DNA from: Fidelibacterota bacterium
GTDB lineage: Bacteria > Marinisomatota > Marinisomatia > Marinisomatales > TCS55
Reading direction: 5' to 3'
DNA length: 9,351 bases
Assembly (NCBI GenBank): GCA_004124535.1
Contig: SCKQ01000065.1
Span: 1 to 9,351, forward strand
A program made the translations under genes and the position numbers. The number at the start of each line of letters is the position of its first letter. The stretch's first letter is position 1. Of the stretch, positions 8,399 to 9,351 are shown piece after piece. Below the pieces are notes generated by a model. It was not told where the DNA came from. It was given only the letters and a program-made list of their open reading frames with translations, and made no database searches.

Positions 8399-8414
8399 TT
8401 TCATTATAATGAAA
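8399..8414. promoter_or_regulatory. Perfect 16 bp palindrome, candidate LacI-family operator
   Basis: TTTCATTATAATGAAA is identical to its reverse complement. It sits 77 bp upstream of the regulator's start codon. A two-fold symmetric site of this size suits a dimeric LacI-family protein, but the centre is AT rather than the CG usual for the family. It also contains a -10-like TATAAT on both strands, so binding here could block a promoter. Functional assignment is inference. Confidence 0.45.
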
Positions 8415-8429
8415 TAAATAAGAAAAAAT

Positions 8430-8447
8430 ATTGCATGTATTTGCAAT
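8430..8447. repeat. Inverted repeat ATTGCA-N6-TGCAAT
   Basis: Six-base arms (8430-8435 and 8442-8447) flank a six-base spacer. A further TTGCAA, itself self-complementary, lies at 8377-8382. It may be a second regulator-binding site. The right arm could instead serve as a plus-strand -35 box (TTGCAA 8441-8446, 17 bp before TATGAA at 8464). In such AT-rich DNA chance cannot be excluded. Confidence 0.3.
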
Positions 8448-8549
8448 TTTTCTTTATATTCTATATGAAAAGCATAATGAATGTGATCAAAATTCCCCTT
8501 ATTTCTTTCTCGCCACGGCTATGAATGCAAGAAGCTAATTCATATTGTC

Positions 8550-8583
8550 CTATTGTGTGATTCATGAAAAAACATTACAATAG
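8550..8583 (+). repeat. Inverted repeat CTATTGT / ACAATAG in the plus-strand leader
   Basis: Seven-base arms at 8550-8556 and 8577-8583 enclose 20 nt that contain the 8 bp palindrome TTCATGAA (8561-8568). It could be an operator for the plus-strand gene or a weak hairpin in its leader. It overlaps the candidate promoter listed at 8553-8581. Confidence 0.25.
8553..8581 (+). promoter_or_regulatory. Possible promoter for the secreted-protein gene
   Basis: TTGTGT (8553-8558) and TACAAT (8576-8581) are separated by 17 bp, giving three of six and five of six consensus matches. Transcription would start about 45-50 nt before the ATG. A perfect TATAAT at 8601-8606 lacks a good -35 box and is the alternative. 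Confidence 0.25.
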
Positions 8584-8621
8584 AAACAAGAAAAGAAGAA
8601 TATAATAAAGGGTAATAAAAC

Positions 8622-8628
8622 AAGGAGA
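8622..8628 (+). promoter_or_regulatory. Shine-Dalgarno site of the plus-strand gene
   Basis: AAGGAGA ends 7 nt before the ATG at 8636. It is the strongest ribosome site in the window and fixes this start codon. Confidence 0.75.
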
Positions 8629-8635
8629 AAACACA

Positions 8636-9229
8636 ATGAAACACAAGATAACAAGTACAATTCTTTTAATGGTTCCCCTATTCCTTTTTGGGCAAATGAT
8701 AGACAATTTTGATGCTGTACCAGACTCAGGCTACTGGGGCTACGAAATTTCTGAAAATGCTGATAGTACTCTAAGTTTTGTCAATGTGAGTTACGTTGCG
8801 GATCCAGTAACGGAAGGATCCGGAGCAATGCAACTTGATTATAGTGCGCACAACATTGAAGCGTGGGGAGGCTATGCTAAAATTTTCCATATGTTGGGTG
8901 GTGGCGATGATGAGCCAGGATCACCTGTTGAGGGAACATGGATGATGGCTCCAGTAGCGGGTGCATTGATGGTAGGCCCAGCTCCGAATGATGGTAGCTG
9001 GTGGTCGAACTCAGAAGGTGATGTTACTACAAGAGCTTGCTACTTTGATGATGAGTATGTATTTGGTGCAGATGGTTCCTTTAATAATGTTCAAGGTACT
9101 GAGACATGGCTTGAAGCCTGGCAGGGTGTAGAATCAGATCAGTGTGGGGCACCCGTAGCGCCACATGATAGATCGGATGAGCGTCGTGGAGGGTACGAGT
9201 GTAGCTCCCGGTGGTCGCCGTACCATTGA
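8636..9229 (+). CDS. Secreted glycan-locus protein, 5' part; reading ends at an artefactual stop
   Basis: Exported protein of unproven function, probably glycan-binding. It opens with a Sec signal peptide (basic MKHK, hydrophobic core to about residue 19). Residues 22-85 begin a beta-rich block (MIDNFDAVPDSGYWGYEISE, then IEAWGGYAKIFHM). From about 100 comes a conserved block containing WMMAPVAGALMVGP, GSWWSN, TTRACYFDDEYVFGADGSF and TETWLEAWQG. From memory this block recurs in secreted proteins of marine FCB bacteria near laminarin-type loci, but I cannot name its family. True coding sequence ends at Asp178: residues 179-197 and the TGA are encoded by adapter-like sequence, and the native frame resumes in phase afterwards. 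The real gene therefore probably runs on past 9351. The first block also looks short before the second begins, which may reflect a further deletion or misjoin near 8890. Transcribed divergently from the operon. Confidence 0.75.
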   Translation: MKHKITSTILLMVPLFLFGQMIDNFDAVPDSGYWGYEISENADSTLSFVNVSYVADPVTEGSGAMQLDYSAHNIEAWGGYAKIFHMLGGGDDEPGSPVEGTWMMAPVAGALMVGPAPNDGSWWSNSEGDVTTRACYFDDEYVFGADGSFNNVQGTETWLEAWQGVESDQCGAPVAPHDRSDERRGGYECSSRWSPYH

Positions 9230-9236
9230 AAAAAAA
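9170..9236 (+). other. Illumina TruSeq adapter-like artefact plus poly-A
   Basis: Positions 9170-9227 align without gaps to the 58-base reverse complement of the TruSeq universal adapter, with 51 identities by my count. The long exact runs are GAGCGTCGTG and CGGTGGTCGCCGTA. A G and eight A follow (9228-9236), as is typical when reads run past the adapter end. This is not biological sequence. It creates the stop codon at 9227-9229 and a foreign 19-residue tail. The adapter sequence is quoted from memory. Confidence 0.93.
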
Positions 9237-9351
9237 CTTATTTAGGCCTTCCCCCCGCAACTACTGCAGCGGACTTACCCAATGTAGATGTTCCAGAATC
9301 AATCCCGTACGATGCAACTCTCTCCGGTAATACAATGACTTTCGTTCTTGA
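9230..9351 (+). CDS. Continuation of the secreted protein after the artefact (runs off window)
   Basis: In the same frame as the gene that starts at 8636, the reading immediately after the artefact gives TYLGLPPATTAADLPNV and then VPESIPYDATLSGNTMTFVL, open to the window edge. This is the sequence expected downstream of the TETWLEAWQG/APVAPHD block in related proteins as I remember them. The first two lysine codons belong to the poly-A of the artefact, so genuine coding resumes near 9237. It should be read as part of the 8636 gene, not as a separate gene. Confidence 0.7.

Larger units (their letters stand above)
8323..8635. promoter_or_regulatory. Divergent intergenic control region
   Basis: This 313 bp gene-free, strongly AT-rich stretch separates the minus-strand operon from the plus-strand secreted-protein gene, so it should hold both promoters and the regulator's operators. 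It contains a perfect 16 bp palindrome (8399-8414), a TTGCA/TGCAA inverted repeat (8430-8447), and a 7 bp inverted repeat in the plus-strand leader (8550-8583). I see no convincing ORF or RNA gene in it. Several -10-like boxes occur (for example TATAAT at 8405-8410 and 8601-8606), but the base composition makes most of them uninformative. Confidence 0.75.

Noticed and set aside
8484..8495. TGTGATCAAAATT as a CRP-type site
   Set aside because: Only the left half-site (TGTGA) is present. The expected TCACA half at the right spacing is missing.
9170..9229. Natural frameshift, premature stop or a novel C-terminal tail on the secreted protein
   Set aside because: The segment matches a sequencing adapter at 51 of 58 bases and the native frame continues in phase beyond it, so it is an artefact and not evidence of pseudogenisation.

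Overview
The window looks like part of a bacterial locus for taking up and degrading beta-glucan (probably laminarin-type beta-1,3-glucan). It is probably from an uncultured, AT-leaning marine Gram-negative of the FCB kind (Marinimicrobia/SAR406-like or a Bacteroidota relative). That placement is an inference. It rests on a lipoprotein-type binding protein, a GH16 laminarinase with a PA14 insert, and a divergent secreted protein whose 'SWWSN...TTRACYFDD' block I remember from marine FCB glycan loci. No rRNA, tRNA, mobile element or CRISPR array was found.

Layout. Positions 8322 down to 1 (minus strand) form one tight seven-gene run: LacI-family regulator (8322-7327), secreted GH16 with a nested PA14 domain (7309-6029), solute-binding lipoprotein (6013-4361), two DppB/DppC-type permeases (4364-3378 and 3370-2441), a fused DppD-DppF-type double ATPase (2448-772), and a cytoplasmic GH1 beta-glucosidase (779 to beyond position 1). 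Junctions are 17 and 15 bp gaps, a 4 bp overlap, a 7 bp gap and two 8 bp overlaps, so this is very probably one transcript. Positions 8323-8635 are a 313 bp AT-rich divergent control region with a perfect 16 bp palindrome and other inverted repeats. Positions 8636-9351 (plus strand) begin a secreted protein with a good Shine-Dalgarno site.

How the genes fit together (inference): the exported GH16 enzyme cuts beta-glucan outside the cytoplasm. The lipoprotein captures the oligosaccharides and the peptide-family ABC transporter imports them. GH1 then releases glucose, and the LacI-type protein senses a sugar and controls the operon, itself included. Thermotoga beta-glucoside loci pair laminarinase, glucosidase and a Dpp-family ABC transporter in a comparable way.

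Two points need attention. First, the stop codon at 9227-9229 is almost certainly not biological: positions 9170-9227 match the reverse complement of the Illumina TruSeq universal adapter at 51 of 58 bases and are followed by a poly-A run. The gene's true frame resumes in phase right after it. Second, the GH16 catalytic domain is split by a PA14 unit whose parts appear in circularly permuted order, which is an unusual architecture.
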